The notes: generated by a model not told the origin, from the letters alone. Positions 30,974-40,250 are shown, numbered from the stretch's first letter. The stretch is DNA of 45,219 nucleotides from an uncultured Oscillospiraceae bacterium (GCA_944385535.1 CALWXR010000018.1:1-45219); one strand, 5' to 3'. Numbers and translations: made by a program.

Positions 30974-33389
30974 ATAGGGTAAGCTCTACCTGGCAAGCGG
31001 AGGCGTTGGAGAGGGGAACTACCCTGCCTTCCACCGGCTTGCCGTCCACGGTCATGGTTTTTTCGCCAGTGTGCTTGACGCGGATTACGTACTCCGTGCC
31101 CCGGAATTTCCGGGTAACGGTGAATTCCTTCCAGTCGTCTGGGATGCAGGGAGCCACCACCAGGCCGTCGTAGTCCGGCTGAATGCCCAGAATGTACTGG
31201 CTGATGGACAGGAAGGTCCAGCTGGCGGTGCCGGTCAGCCAGCTGTTCTTGGCGTGGCCGGGGTTTCCCGAGGCCCGGCCGGTGACGGTCTGGGCGTAAA
31301 CGTAGGGCTCGGTCTCGTGGATCTCGCTCTTGTCCTCCAGGTAGGCCGGGCAGATCCGGCGGTAGATGTCAAAGGCTTCGTTGCCCCGGCCCAGGGTGGC
31401 CTCGGCGCAGACAATCCAGGGGTTGTTGTGGCAGAAGATGGAGCCGTTCTCCTTGAATCCGGGCGGATAGGAGGTGATCTCCCCCAGTTCTTTGTGATAC
31501 TCGGTGTAGCAGGGGGCCAGCAGCTCCATGCCGTACTCCCCAAGTAGGTGCTTCCGGGCAGATTCCATGGCCTTTATACCTTCCCCTGTGTCCTTGCCGA
31601 TGCCCGCCAGGGTGCAGAAGCCCTGGGGCTCGATATAGATCCGGCCCTCCTTGCACTCCTGGCTTCCCACCTTATTACCGAAAGCGTCGTAGGCCCGGAG
31701 GAACCACTCCCCGTCCCAGCCGTCTTTCAGCACCGCCCGCTCCATGTCCTGAACCGCCTGTTCCACATCTCGGGCCTCCGCTTCCAGGCCGATCCGGCGG
31801 CACAGCTGGGCATAGTCGCTGCCGTACTTGACGAACATCCCGGCGATGAACACCGATTCCGCCACCGGGCCGTCATCGGGGCCGAAGGTCTGAAAGCTTT
31901 CCCCCGGCTCTTCCGAGAAGCAGTTTAAGTTCAGGCAGTCGTTCCAGTCCGCCCGGCCGATGAGGGGCAGGCCGTGGGGGCCCAGGTGGGTACGGGTATA
32001 GTTGACACTGCGGCGGATATGCTCCATGAGAGGCGCTTCACTGCCCGCCTGATTGTTGAAGGGAGTGGGATGATCCAGAATGGCAAAGTCGCCGGTCTCT
32101 TTGACATAGGCAGTGACCGCCCCCACCAGCCACAGGGGATCGTCGTTGAATCCGCCGCCGATGTCCGCGTTGCCCCTCTTGGTCAGGGGCTGATACTGAT
32201 GGTAAGTAGAGCCGTCAGGGAATTGAATAGAGGCGATGTCAATGATCCGCTCCCGGGCCCGCTGAGGGATGATGTGCATAAAGCCGTACAGGTCCTGGCA
32301 GGAATCCCGGAAGCCCATGCCCCGGCCGATGCCGGTCTCATAATAGGAGGCGGAGCGGCTCATATTGAAGGTGACCATGCACTGGTACTGGTGCCAGATG
32401 TTCACCATCCGGTTCAGCTTTTCGTCGCCGGATTCCAGACGGTAGTTGCCCAGCAGCCGGTCCCAGTATTTGCCCAGATCCGAGAACGCCTGATCCACAG
32501 CGGCGGGATCGGCGTATTTTGCCATCAAACGGTGGGCGGTGTCCTTGCGGATTACCCCGGGGGCAAGGAATTTCTGATCTCTGGGATTTTTGCCGTAGCC
32601 CAGGATAAAGGTGGCCCGGCAGCTTTCCCCGGGATTCAATGTCACATCCAGCCGGTGGCAGCCGATGGGATACCAGCCGGTGATCAAGCTGGAAGCGGAC
32701 CGCTCTTCCCGGACAAGCTGGGGGTCGGACCAATGGCCCATATGGCCTAAGAAGGTGTTCCGGTCCGTGTCCCAGCCGGCGGTGGGCACATTGACGCCGT
32801 AGAAGGCGTAGTGATCCCGCCGCTCCCGGTATTCGGTCTTATGGTAGATGATCCCGGGCTCTATTTCAGACTCGGCGATGTTCAGATTCCGCTGGTAGTT
32901 CTGGGCGTCGTCGGAGGCGTTCCACAGGCACCACTCCATGCAGCCCCAGACCTTCACGGTCTTGACCCGGTGGGTTTCGTTGGTCAGCACCAGATCGTGG
33001 AGCTCGCAGTTTTCCCCCTGGGGGACGAAGAAGGTGATCTTCGCGTCCAGCCCGTCCTTCTTTCCTTCCAGAACGGTGTAACCCATGCCGTGGCGGCACT
33101 GATAGAAGTCCAGGCCGGTGCGGGTGGGGAGCCAGCCCGGGTTCCAGGGGGCTTTCCCCTGCTCTTTTATGTAATAGAATCGGGCGCCGGTGTCCCCGGG
33201 CACCCCGTTATAGCGGTAGCGAAGGAGCCGCTGGAGTTTCGCGTCCCGGTAGAAGCAGTAACCGCCGCCGGTGTTGGAGATCATGCCTAAGAAATCCTCG
33301 CTGCCTAAGTAGTTGATCCAGGGCAGGGGCGTCTTGGGGGTGGTGATGACGTATTCACGCCGGGAATCGTCGAAGTATCCGTATTTCAT
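30972..33389 (-). CDS. cepA: Cellobiose phosphorylase (GH94)
   Basis: The 805-residue enzyme splits cellobiose with phosphate into glucose 1-phosphate and glucose, saving ATP. Length fits the ~810-820 family. It begins MKYGYFDDSRREYVITTPKT, with NYLGSEDFLGMISNTGGGYCF as the N-terminal sandwich. The (alpha/alpha)6 barrel holds the catalytic Asp in GRADWNDCLNLN (around residue 480), and GIGRGMGFRDSCQD is a phosphate/substrate segment. The blocks RADWNDCLNL and PGESFQT favour cellobiose over chitobiose phosphorylases. It lacks a signal peptide, so it acts on imported disaccharide. It is divergent from lacI and importer genes, with an operator-like site upstream of its RBS. It is transcribed toward a bidirectional-type terminator. 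Confidence 0.93.
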   Translation of the reverse strand: MKYGYFDDSRREYVITTPKTPLPWINYLGSEDFLGMISNTGGGYCFYRDAKLQRLLRYRYNGVPGDTGARFYYIKEQGKAPWNPGWLPTRTGLDFYQCRHGMGYTVLEGKKDGLDAKITFFVPQGENCELHDLVLTNETHRVKTVKVWGCMEWCLWNASDDAQNYQRNLNIAESEIEPGIIYHKTEYRERRDHYAFYGVNVPTAGWDTDRNTFLGHMGHWSDPQLVREERSASSLITGWYPIGCHRLDVTLNPGESCRATFILGYGKNPRDQKFLAPGVIRKDTAHRLMAKYADPAAVDQAFSDLGKYWDRLLGNYRLESGDEKLNRMVNIWHQYQCMVTFNMSRSASYYETGIGRGMGFRDSCQDLYGFMHIIPQRARERIIDIASIQFPDGSTYHQYQPLTKRGNADIGGGFNDDPLWLVGAVTAYVKETGDFAILDHPTPFNNQAGSEAPLMEHIRRSVNYTRTHLGPHGLPLIGRADWNDCLNLNCFSEEPGESFQTFGPDDGPVAESVFIAGMFVKYGSDYAQLCRRIGLEAEARDVEQAVQDMERAVLKDGWDGEWFLRAYDAFGNKVGSQECKEGRIYIEPQGFCTLAGIGKDTGEGIKAMESARKHLLGEYGMELLAPCYTEYHKELGEITSYPPGFKENGSIFCHNNPWIVCAEATLGRGNEAFDIYRRICPAYLEDKSEIHETEPYVYAQTVTGRASGNPGHAKNSWLTGTASWTFLSISQYILGIQPDYDGLVVAPCIPDDWKEFTVTRKFRGTEYVIRVKHTGEKTMTVDGKPVEGRVVPLSNASACQVELTL

Positions 33390-33433
33390 TCTGACCGCTC
33401 CTTTGCACTCCGCAGAAGCTGCGGGGATTAACG

Positions 33434-33443
33434 ATAACGTTTA
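33434..33443. promoter_or_regulatory. LacI-type operator, site 1
   Basis: ATAACGTTTA, matching the consensus TAAACGNTTA seen in the other two sites in this divergent region. It lies ~45 bp upstream of the cepA start, where a bound repressor would block transcription of cepA. Confidence 0.6.
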
Positions 33444-33665
33444 AGCTCCTGTTTTCACCTTTGGTAACACAGTTTATAATATCCGGATTTTGTGAGAAAA
33501 GCAAGGGGTTTTTTCATATTTTTCAAAAAAAGAGAAATTATTTTTTCGGGAGTGAAGAAAATTTTAAGCCGCAAAAAACAGCCGGATTGGATAAAAAGGT
33601 GTCCGAATGGCAGTTTCGAAGAATTTAAGCATTCAAAGTGCCTAGTTTTTCGTTGTTAAAATGTG

Positions 33666-33675
33666 CATCGTTTAC
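33666..33675. promoter_or_regulatory. LacI-type operator, site 2
   Basis: CATCGTTTAC, the reverse complement of GTAAACGATG. It lies in the middle of the 407-bp gap and may allow looping between sites 1 and 3. Apart from these sites and the lacI promoter, 33480-33720 is AT-rich and shows nothing else. Confidence 0.45.
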
Positions 33676-33714
33676 AAAATTCGGGCATTATGTCCGGTTT
33701 TTTTATTTTCCCTC

Positions 33715-33762
33715 TTGCTTTTTTGTGTGAAGTGTTATATAGTTAAGTTACGTAAACGATTA
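33715..33762 (+). promoter_or_regulatory. lacI promoter with operator site 3
   Basis: TTGCTT (33715-33720), 17 bp, TATAGT (33738-33743); the operator-like TAAACGATTA is at 33753-33762, around the start of transcription. This placement suggests autoregulation. Confidence 0.65.
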
Positions 33763-33796
33763 AGAAATTTTACGGAGAGAGGAGGCGAAGACAGCA

Positions 33797-34810
33797 ATGG
33801 TTTCCATGAAGGATATCGCGAAACGATGCGGCGTTTCCGTTGCCACGGTCAGCAAAGCCCTCAACGGCCAGCCTGACATCGGCGAGGAGACCCGAAACCG
33901 GATCAAGGCAATTGCCGACGAAATGGGCTACCTGACCAACGCCGCCGCCCGGGCGCTGAAAACCAACCGAACCCACATTCTGGGCGTGCTGTTCGTAGAT
34001 GAGATGCGCAGCGGCCTGGCCCACGAGTACTTCTCCACCATGCTGGAAAGCTTCAAGGTGGAAGCGGAGGCCAGCGGCTATGACATCATCTTCATCAACC
34101 GGAACGTATACGGCGGTCACAACACCTATCTGAAACACTGCCGGTACCGGAATGTGGACGGCGTGGTCATCGCCTGTGTAGACTTCCGGGATCCCCAGGT
34201 GCTGGAGCTGGTGGAAAGCGGCATCCCCCTGGCCACCATCGACCACATCTTCAACAATTCCATCGCCGTGATTTCCGATAATGTCAGCGGCGCCGAGCAG
34301 CTGGTTCGCTACGTCTATTCCATGGGCCATCGGAAGATCGCCTTCCTCCACGGAGAGTCCACCGTGGTCACCCAAAACCGGCTGGTAGGCTTCTATCGGG
34401 CCTGTGAGGAGCTTGGGCTGACGATCCCGGAGGAATATGTCCGTCCCTGTGTCTACCACGATCCCAAGCGGTGTGAAGAAGCCACCAGGGAACTGCTGGC
34501 TTTGCCAGATCCCCCAACCTGTATATTCTTCCCCGACGACTTTTCCGCCCTGGGGGGGATCAACACCTTTAACAGCCTGGGGCTTCGCATGGGCGATACC
34601 ATTTCCGCCGTAGGCTACGACGGCATCCACCTGGCAAAGGTACTGGGGCTGACCACCTATTCCCAGAACGCCTGGGAGCTGGGCAAAACCGCCGCCACCC
34701 AGCTGATCAGCCTGATCGAGCGCCCCAAAACCACCCCGGTGGACCGGATTCTGGTGCCCGGCGGCCTGTGTGTGGGTACTTCCGTCCGGGATCTGAACCA
34801 AAAGGAATAG
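33797..34810 (+). CDS. LacI family transcriptional regulator of the cellobiose locus
   Basis: The product has 337 residues. The N-terminal HTH is KDIAKRCGVSVATVSKALNG (4-23), followed by the hinge AARALKTNRTHILGVLF and a periplasmic-binding-type sugar domain (60-337). GGAGG is 11 nt before ATG 33797; a second in-frame ATG at 33806 is possible. Divergent from cepA, and 66 bp upstream of the binding-protein gene, it most likely controls both in response to cellobiose or a related sugar. Operator-like sites TAAACGNTTA at 33434, 33666 and 33753 fit that role. Confidence 0.9.
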   Translation: MVSMKDIAKRCGVSVATVSKALNGQPDIGEETRNRIKAIADEMGYLTNAAARALKTNRTHILGVLFVDEMRSGLAHEYFSTMLESFKVEAEASGYDIIFINRNVYGGHNTYLKHCRYRNVDGVVIACVDFRDPQVLELVESGIPLATIDHIFNNSIAVISDNVSGAEQLVRYVYSMGHRKIAFLHGESTVVTQNRLVGFYRACEELGLTIPEEYVRPCVYHDPKRCEEATRELLALPDPPTCIFFPDDFSALGGINTFNSLGLRMGDTISAVGYDGIHLAKVLGLTTYSQNAWELGKTAATQLISLIERPKTTPVDRILVPGGLCVGTSVRDLNQKE

Positions 34811-34822
34811 GCAAGGTAATAC

Positions 34823-34845
34823 CTGCCAAAGGCAGTTATTATAAT
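34823..34845 (+). promoter_or_regulatory. Possible promoter element upstream of the binding-protein gene
   Basis: A TATAAT at 34840-34845 follows a small stem CTGCC/GGCAG (34823-34835). No good -35 box is seen at the right distance, so transcription from lacI read-through is equally possible. Confidence 0.35.
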
Positions 34846-34875
34846 TCTCAACATTCTTTCAAGGAGGAACAAGAA

Positions 34876-36237
34876 ATGAAAAAAGCACTGGCTCTGCTGC
34901 TGGCCGTCTTTATGATCGTCGGTATGTTCGCAGGCTGCGGCAGCTCCGAGGCTCCCGAAACCACCGCTGCCCCCCAGGAAACGGAGGCCGCCACTCCCGT
35001 TGAGACGGAACCCGTTGTGGAAGAAAGCACCGAAGGCAAGGTTTTCAACATTTACGCATGGAACGAAGAGTTCAAGGGCTTCTTTGAGAAGTACTACACC
35101 GTCCCCGAAGGGATCACCGTCAACTGGATCATCAACCCCAACGCTGACGGCGTCTACCAGGACAAGCTGGACGAGGCGCTGCTGAACCAGGAGAGCGCCG
35201 CCGCCGATGACAAGGTGGACCTGTTCCTGGCCGAGGCTGACTACATTCTGAAGTACACCGACTCCGAGTTCACCCAGGACGTGGAAGCTCTGGGCGTCAC
35301 CGATTTCTCCAACACTTATGAATACACCGTGCAGGCCGCTTCCGACTCTAACGGCGTGGTCAAGGGCGTTTCCTTCCAGTGCTGCCCCTCCGCGCTGATC
35401 TACCGCCGCTCCATCGCCAAGGACGTGCTGGGCACCGATGATCCCGCCGAAGTGCAGGCGCAGCTGGACAGCTGGGATAAGTTCAACGCCGTGGCCGAGC
35501 AGGCCGGCGCCAAGGGCTATCTGATGACCGCTTCCGAGGCCGCTACCTACCGTGTGTTCTCCAACAACGTTACCTCTCCCTGGGTGGACGAGGCCGGCAA
35601 TCTGCAGATTGACGCGAACATCCAGGCCTGGATGGGTCAGGCCAAGGAGTTCTCCGAAAAGGGCTACACCAAGAACTGCGACATCTGGTCTGACGACTGC
35701 ACCGTTGAAATGTTCGCCGACGGCAAGGCCATGTGCTACTTTGGACCCGCCTGGTACTTCAACTTCTCCATGGGCAACGCCCAGGACGCGGAGAAGGGCT
35801 GCTACGGCGACTGGGCCATCTGCCAGGGTCCTCAGGCCCACTTCTGGGGCGGCACCTGGCTGCTGGCTGCTACCGGCTCCGATAACCCCACTATGATCGC
35901 CGACATCATGAACACCTTCATCAACGACGAGGACGTCTGCTCCAAGCTGGTTGAGAACGAGGCTCAGTTCTCCAACAACCAGGCCGTCAACGCCAAGTAC
36001 GCGGAAGATCCCGCTTTCGGCAACGAATTCCTGGGCGGCCAGAACGACGTGGCTCTGTTCGTGGAGCTGGCCAAGAATATCAAGTTCGAGAACCAGACCA
36101 TTTACGATCAGCTGCTGAACGAGGGCCTGCAGTCCAACTGGAGAGAGTACTGCCAGGGCACCGTTACGGAAGAAGAGGCTATGAGCAACTTCTACAAGTA
36201 CATCAACGAGAAGTACCCCTCCATTACCACTCCCTGA
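34876..36237 (+). CDS. Sugar-binding lipoprotein of the cellobiose ABC importer
   Basis: The product has 453 residues; ATG 34876 follows AAGGAGG. Lipobox FAGC with Cys21; residues 22-55 form an acidic/TE-rich linker. The binding domain begins VFNIYAWNEEFKGFF and contains ALIYRRSIAKDVLG, CYFGPAWYFNF and GDWAICQGPQAHFWGGTWL, aromatic-rich as in (cello)oligosaccharide binders. It is family 1 by length and features. Gene order regulator, binding protein, two permeases with divergent cepA supports cellobiose/cello-oligosaccharide uptake. Codon use is strongly biased (GGC, CTG, AAG), suggesting high expression. A hairpin after the stop probably stabilises its mRNA. Confidence 0.88.
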   Translation: MKKALALLLAVFMIVGMFAGCGSSEAPETTAAPQETEAATPVETEPVVEESTEGKVFNIYAWNEEFKGFFEKYYTVPEGITVNWIINPNADGVYQDKLDEALLNQESAAADDKVDLFLAEADYILKYTDSEFTQDVEALGVTDFSNTYEYTVQAASDSNGVVKGVSFQCCPSALIYRRSIAKDVLGTDDPAEVQAQLDSWDKFNAVAEQAGAKGYLMTASEAATYRVFSNNVTSPWVDEAGNLQIDANIQAWMGQAKEFSEKGYTKNCDIWSDDCTVEMFADGKAMCYFGPAWYFNFSMGNAQDAEKGCYGDWAICQGPQAHFWGGTWLLAATGSDNPTMIADIMNTFINDEDVCSKLVENEAQFSNNQAVNAKYAEDPAFGNEFLGGQNDVALFVELAKNIKFENQTIYDQLLNEGLQSNWREYCQGTVTEEEAMSNFYKYINEKYPSITTP

Positions 36238-36268
36238 GCATTCAGAAGTAATGTGAAGTAAGACCCTG

Positions 36269-36298
36269 TGTGAGGCAAGGTGCAAGCCTTGCCTCACA
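36269..36298 (+). promoter_or_regulatory. Intercistronic hairpin after the binding-protein gene
   Basis: TGTGAGGCAAGG (36269-36280) pairs perfectly with CCTTGCCTCACA (36287-36298) across a 6-nt loop. With no T-tract it probably protects the upstream mRNA or partly blocks elongation, making binding protein more abundant than permeases, as in other importer operons. Confidence 0.7.
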
Positions 36299-36390
36299 TT
36301 GGCAAACAGTCTTGAAGCCAGTTCCAAGCGTGGAAAGCGCCGCGTTTGGAAGTGATTTTAAGATCAGAGAACACAAGGAGGAATGCTCTG

Positions 36391-37329
36391 ATGAAACGAC
36401 TTGCCGACCCCCGGAAGCGCAAGGGCATCAGCTACGCCAAGTGGGGGTATCTGTTTATTGCCCCGTTCTTCATCGTCTACGGCCTGTTCACCCTGGTGCC
36501 CCAGGTGATGACCATCTACAACAGCTTTTTTGAAAACTACCGGGAGGGCCTGAAGCAGGTGGGTCCCAACTTTGTGGGCCTGGACAACTACATCAAGCTG
36601 TTCACCCCGGACAAAAACGGAAACATCGACATCCTCAAGTACGCTTGGAACACCCTGGTGCTGTGGGTCGGCGGCGCGGTGCCCCAGATCCTGGTGGCTC
36701 TGCTGCTGGCGGTGTTCTTCACCAGCTACCGGCTGAACATCAAGGGCCAGCAGTTCTTCAAGACCGTGATCTATATGCCCAACCTGATTATGGCCTCCGC
36801 CTTCTCCATGCTGTTCTTCACCCTGTTCTCCAACTCCGGCCCGGTGAACCAGCTGCTCACCCAGATGGGGTGGATCGACCAGCCCATTGAGTTCTTCGCC
36901 CAAAAGATCACCGTCCGGGGGCTCATCTGCCTGATGAACTTCCTGCTCTGGTTCGGCAATACCACCATACTGCTTATGGCGGGCATTATGGGCATCGACC
37001 AGAACCTGTTCGAGGCGGCCAACATTGACGGCGCTTCCTCCCTGCAGGTGTTCTTCAAGGTGACACTGCCCCTGCTCATGCCCATCCTGGTGTACACCGT
37101 AATCACCGCCATGATCGGCGGCATTCAGATGTTCGACGTGCCCCAGGTGCTGACCAACGGCGCCGGAACCCCCAACCGAACCTCCACCACCCTGGTCATG
37201 TACCTGAACAACTACTTAAAGACCAGCAAGAACTACGGCATGTCCGGCGCGATCTCTGTGGTCATTTTCATCATCACCGGCCTTCTGAGCATGGTTGTCT
37301 ACCGCAGCCTGACCAGGAAGGACGACTAA
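36391..37329 (+). CDS. ABC transporter permease, first of the cellobiose importer
   Basis: The 312-residue protein has six membrane helices (first at about 14-36 after LADPRKRKGISYAKWG). The EAA loop FEAANIDGASSLQVFFKVTL docks on the ATPase. AAGGAGG lies 9 nt before ATG 36391; an earlier in-frame ATG at 36346 has no RBS. It is MalF-type without a soluble domain. Confidence 0.9.
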   Translation: MKRLADPRKRKGISYAKWGYLFIAPFFIVYGLFTLVPQVMTIYNSFFENYREGLKQVGPNFVGLDNYIKLFTPDKNGNIDILKYAWNTLVLWVGGAVPQILVALLLAVFFTSYRLNIKGQQFFKTVIYMPNLIMASAFSMLFFTLFSNSGPVNQLLTQMGWIDQPIEFFAQKITVRGLICLMNFLLWFGNTTILLMAGIMGIDQNLFEAANIDGASSLQVFFKVTLPLLMPILVYTVITAMIGGIQMFDVPQVLTNGAGTPNRTSTTLVMYLNNYLKTSKNYGMSGAISVVIFIITGLLSMVVYRSLTRKDD

Positions 37330-37342
37330 GGAGGCGGATGGT

Positions 37343-38215
37343 ATGAAAAAGAGCAATTCCGCGGACAGCCGCGTTGCCAAAGCCCGGCTCACTGCCGCCC
37401 GGGCGCTGGTATACGCTTTCCTGATCTTTCTGACGGTGCTGTGCCTGTTCTCCTTCTATATGCTGTTCATCAACGCGACCCGGTCCAACGCGGATCTTCA
37501 GGGCGGCTTCCGGCTGTTTCCCAGCGACTACTTCTTTAAGAACCTGTATAACGCCTGGACCGACGCCTCCATCAACATCCCCCGGGGCATGCTGAACTCC
37601 TTTATCATCGCCGCGTCCAGCGCCCTGCTCAGCACCTACTTTTCCGCCCTGACCGCCTACGGCATCCACGCCTATCACTTCCGGCTGAAAAAACTGGCCT
37701 TCTCCTTCATCATGGCGGTGATGGTCATTCCCCAGCAGGTCAGCGCCACCGGCTTCTACCAGCTGTGCGTCAAGTTCGGCCTGACCAACAGCTACATCCC
37801 CCTGATTGTGCCCAGCATCGCCTCTCCTGTGGTGTTCTTCTATATGAAGCAGTACATGGAATCGGTGCTGCCCATGGAGATTGTGGAGGCCGCCCGGGTG
37901 GATGGATCCAACGAATTTTCCACCTTCAATAAGATCATCCTTCCCATGCTCAAGCCCGCCATGGCGGTGCAGATGATCTTCGCCTTCGTAGCCAGCTGGA
38001 ACAACTACTTCATGCCCGCCCTGCTGCTGGACAAGGCGGAAATGAAAACCGTGCCCATTATGATCGCCCAGCTTCGCGCGGCGGATTACAGCAAGTTCGA
38101 CATGGGCAAGGTCTACATGTTCATCCTGCTGGCAATTCTGCCGGTGGTGATCGTGTACATCTGCCTGTCCAAGTACATCATCAAGGGAGTTACCGCCGGT
38201 TCTGTAAAAGGATAA
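37343..38215 (+). CDS. ABC transporter permease, second of the cellobiose importer
   Basis: The 290-residue MalG-type permease has six helices and the EAA loop VEAARVDGSNEFSTFNKIIL (about 180-200). It ends with the family-typical KYIIKGVTAGSVKG. It follows the first permease by 13 bp, with AAGGAGG upstream. It is last in the operon; no ATPase gene follows. Confidence 0.9.
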   Translation: MKKSNSADSRVAKARLTAARALVYAFLIFLTVLCLFSFYMLFINATRSNADLQGGFRLFPSDYFFKNLYNAWTDASINIPRGMLNSFIIAASSALLSTYFSALTAYGIHAYHFRLKKLAFSFIMAVMVIPQQVSATGFYQLCVKFGLTNSYIPLIVPSIASPVVFFYMKQYMESVLPMEIVEAARVDGSNEFSTFNKIILPMLKPAMAVQMIFAFVASWNNYFMPALLLDKAEMKTVPIMIAQLRAADYSKFDMGKVYMFILLAILPVVIVYICLSKYIIKGVTAGSVKG

Positions 38216-38236
38216 GTTTTCCTCCATCATGATAGA

Positions 38237-38268
38237 AGCCCCGGTCCAATCAACGGACCGGGGCTTTC
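38237..38268 (+). terminator. Terminator of the cellobiose importer operon
   Basis: AGCCCCGGTCC (38237-38247), 7-nt loop, GGACCGGGGCT (38255-38265), then TTTCAT. The T-tract is short but the stem is strong. Confidence 0.75.
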
Positions 38269-38342
38269 ATATGCACGCCGTCCCGAGGGAAGCCCAGGAA
38301 TCCACGCAATTACCCAGCTTCTTCGTTCCCTATTCCCTCATA

Positions 38343-38374
38343 AAAAATCCCCCCCACGGGGATCCGTGGGGGGA
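38343..38374 (-). terminator. Terminator of rpsB-tsf
   Basis: On the minus strand ATCCCCCCACGG pairs with CCGTGGGGGGAT and is followed by TTTTTTATG, 11 nt after the tsf stop. Between the two terminators, 38279-38315 resembles a decayed copy of the dispersed repeat (CCCGAGGGAAG...ATCCACGCA). Confidence 0.85.
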
Positions 38375-38384
38375 TGATGGGGTC

Positions 38385-39314
38385 TTACTTGCCTGCGCCG
38401 GCCACCTGGGCGGCCACTTCGGCGGCGAAGTCGTCTACCTTCTTCTCGATGCCTTCGCCCTTGACGAAGTGCACCGCGTCTACGAAGGTGACCTTGCCGC
38501 CCAGCTTCTTGGCGGCGTCCGCGATATAGCCGGCCACGTCGCCCTTAAACAGGTCGCCCCGGACGAACTCCTGCTGGAGCAGGCAGCTCTCCTTGTAGAA
38601 GGCGGCCATCTTGCCGGCGGCGATCTTTTCCTTCACAGCGGCGGGCTTGGAGGCCATCTTGGGATCGTTGTCCATGAGGGCCACCTGAACAGCCAGCTCC
38701 TTGTCGATGTCGGCCTGGGGCACCTGGGCCTTATCCCAGTACTTGGGGGACATGGCGGCAATCTGCATGGCCACGTTCTTGCCGATTTCGGTGGCGTCGA
38801 TGGCGCCTTCCACAGCCAGGTTCACCAGAACGCCGTGGGAGCCGCCGGCGTGGACGTAGGCCACGCTGGTGTTCTCGGGGAAGCGGGCGAACCGGCGGAT
38901 CTGCATGTTCTCGCCGATGGACATGACCTTCTCCTGCATGATCTCGGTGACGGTCAGGTTGGTGCCCGGGTAGGTGCAGGCCTTCAGAGCCTCCACGTCG
39001 GCGGGGTTCTCGGTGGCGACCACCACGGCCAGGTTCTTCACCAGATCCATGAAGGAATCGGTCTTGGCGGCGAAGTCGGTCTCAGAGTTGACCTCGATAA
39101 CCACGCCCACGCCGTCTACTACGGTAGCGTAAGCCACGCCTTCGGCAGCCACCCGGCCGGCCTTCTTGGCGGCCTTGGCCAGGCCCTTTTCCCGGAGCCA
39201 GTCCACAGCCTTGTCCATATCGCCGTCGGTGGCCTGGAGGGCCTTCTTGCAGTCCATCATGCCCACGTTGGTCATTTCACGGAGCTTCTTAACATCCTGA
39301 GCGGTAAAAGCCAT
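38385..39314 (-). CDS. tsf: Elongation factor Ts
   Basis: This 309-residue guanine-nucleotide exchange factor recharges EF-Tu. It starts AFTAQDVKKLREMTNVGMMDCKKAL, the UBA-like EF-Tu binding segment; TDFAAKTDSF and FVKGEGIEKK near the end are standard EF-Ts blocks. AGGAGG precedes ATG. It is cotranscribed with rpsB, 41 bp away, as in most bacteria. Confidence 0.97.
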   Translation of the reverse strand: MAFTAQDVKKLREMTNVGMMDCKKALQATDGDMDKAVDWLREKGLAKAAKKAGRVAAEGVAYATVVDGVGVVIEVNSETDFAAKTDSFMDLVKNLAVVVATENPADVEALKACTYPGTNLTVTEIMQEKVMSIGENMQIRRFARFPENTSVAYVHAGGSHGVLVNLAVEGAIDATEIGKNVAMQIAAMSPKYWDKAQVPQADIDKELAVQVALMDNDPKMASKPAAVKEKIAAGKMAAFYKESCLLQQEFVRGDLFKGDVAGYIADAAKKLGGKVTFVDAVHFVKGEGIEKKVDDFAAEVAAQVAGAGK

Positions 39315-39355
39315 TTTAGCAATCCTCCTGTATATATGAAAATAGGGAAGCGGGA

Positions 39356-40093
39356 TTATTCAGCGGCGGCTTCGGCGGCGGGCTCAGCGGCCTCGGCAGC
39401 CTCGGCGTCCTCACCCTGGCGGCCTTCGATGGCGGCGTTGGCCATGGCGGAGGCGATCAGACGGATGGCGCGAATGGCGTCATCGTTGCCGGGGATCACG
39501 TAGTCGATCTCATCGGGATCACAGTTGGTGTCCACAATGGCCACGATGGGGATGTTCAGCTTCCGGGCCTCGGCAATGGCGTTGCGCTCCTTCCGGGGGT
39601 CAACGATGAACAGAGCGGCGGGCAGCTTCTTCATTTCCTTCACGCCGCCCAGGTACTTCTCCAGCTTTTCGATCTCCGCCTGGTGCTTGATGACTTCCTT
39701 CTTGGGCAGCATGGCGAAGGTGCCGTCAGCTTCCATCTTCCGCAGCTGAGCCAGACGGTCAATCCGGGTACGCATGGTCCGGAAGTTGGTCAGCATGCCG
39801 CCCAGCCAGCGGGCGTTCACATAGTAACCGCCGCAGCGCTCGGCCTCTTCCTTGATGGCGTCCTGGGCCTGCTTCTTGGTGCCCACGAACAGCACGTAGC
39901 CGCCGTTGGCGGAGGTGTCACGGACGAAGTTGTAAGCCTCTTCCAGCTTCTTTACGGTTTTCTGCAGGTCGATGATGTAGATCCCGTTGCGCTCGGTGTA
40001 GATATAGGGCGCCATTTTGGGATTCCAACGACGGGTCTGGTGACCGAAGTGAACACCGGCCTCCAGCAGTTGCTTCATAGATACGACAGCCAT
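39356..40093 (-). CDS. rpsB: 30S ribosomal protein S2
   Basis: The product has 245 residues. [22 protein letters not shown] and [18 protein letters not shown] near the N-terminus and [20 protein letters not shown]-type sequence (here [20 protein letters not shown]) are S2 signatures. The C-terminus carries an acidic Ala/Glu-rich tail ([19 protein letters not shown]) common in this group. AAAGGAGAA lies before the ATG. A perfect promoter and ~120-nt leader precede it. Confidence 0.97.
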   Translation of the reverse strand: MAVVSMKQLLEAGVHFGHQTRRWNPKMAPYIYTERNGIYIIDLQKTVKKLEEAYNFVRDTSANGGYVLFVGTKKQAQDAIKEEAERCGGYYVNARWLGGMLTNFRTMRTRIDRLAQLRKMEADGTFAMLPKKEVIKHQAEIEKLEKYLGGVKEMKKLPAALFIVDPRKERNAIAEARKLNIPIVAIVDTNCDPDEIDYVIPGNDDAIRAIRLIASAMANAAIEGRQGEDAEAAEAAEPAAEAAAE

Positions 40094-40215
40094 TTTATTA
40101 TTCTCCTTTTGTTTTTTCCTCCACCCCGATCATCCCGGCGGCCCGTCCGAATTCGGACACAGGGGCAGCCGATCCCCGGGTGTGTGGTGTGTAATGTCAT
40201 GGGAAATGCCCATGC
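40094..40215 (-). promoter_or_regulatory. rpsB 5' leader with stems
   Basis: Reading on the minus strand: CATGGG/CCCATG, CACACCCGGGG.../...CCCCTGTGT, and the palindrome GTCCGAATTCGGAC, then GGCCGCCGGG. The length and stems make an autoregulatory S2-binding leader plausible, but no known leader family was recognised by eye. Confidence 0.4.
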
Positions 40216-40221
40216 CGAACC

Positions 40222-40250
40222 ATTATATGATAAGAAAAAGGATTTTGCAA
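40222..40250 (-). promoter_or_regulatory. rpsB-tsf promoter
   Basis: TTGCAA (40250-40245 on the minus strand), 17 bp, TATAAT (40227-40222). Confidence 0.9.

Noticed and set aside
38279-38315. Extra copy of the dispersed repeat between the two terminators
   Set aside because: Only partial resemblance remains; mentioned under the tsf terminator but too weak to list.
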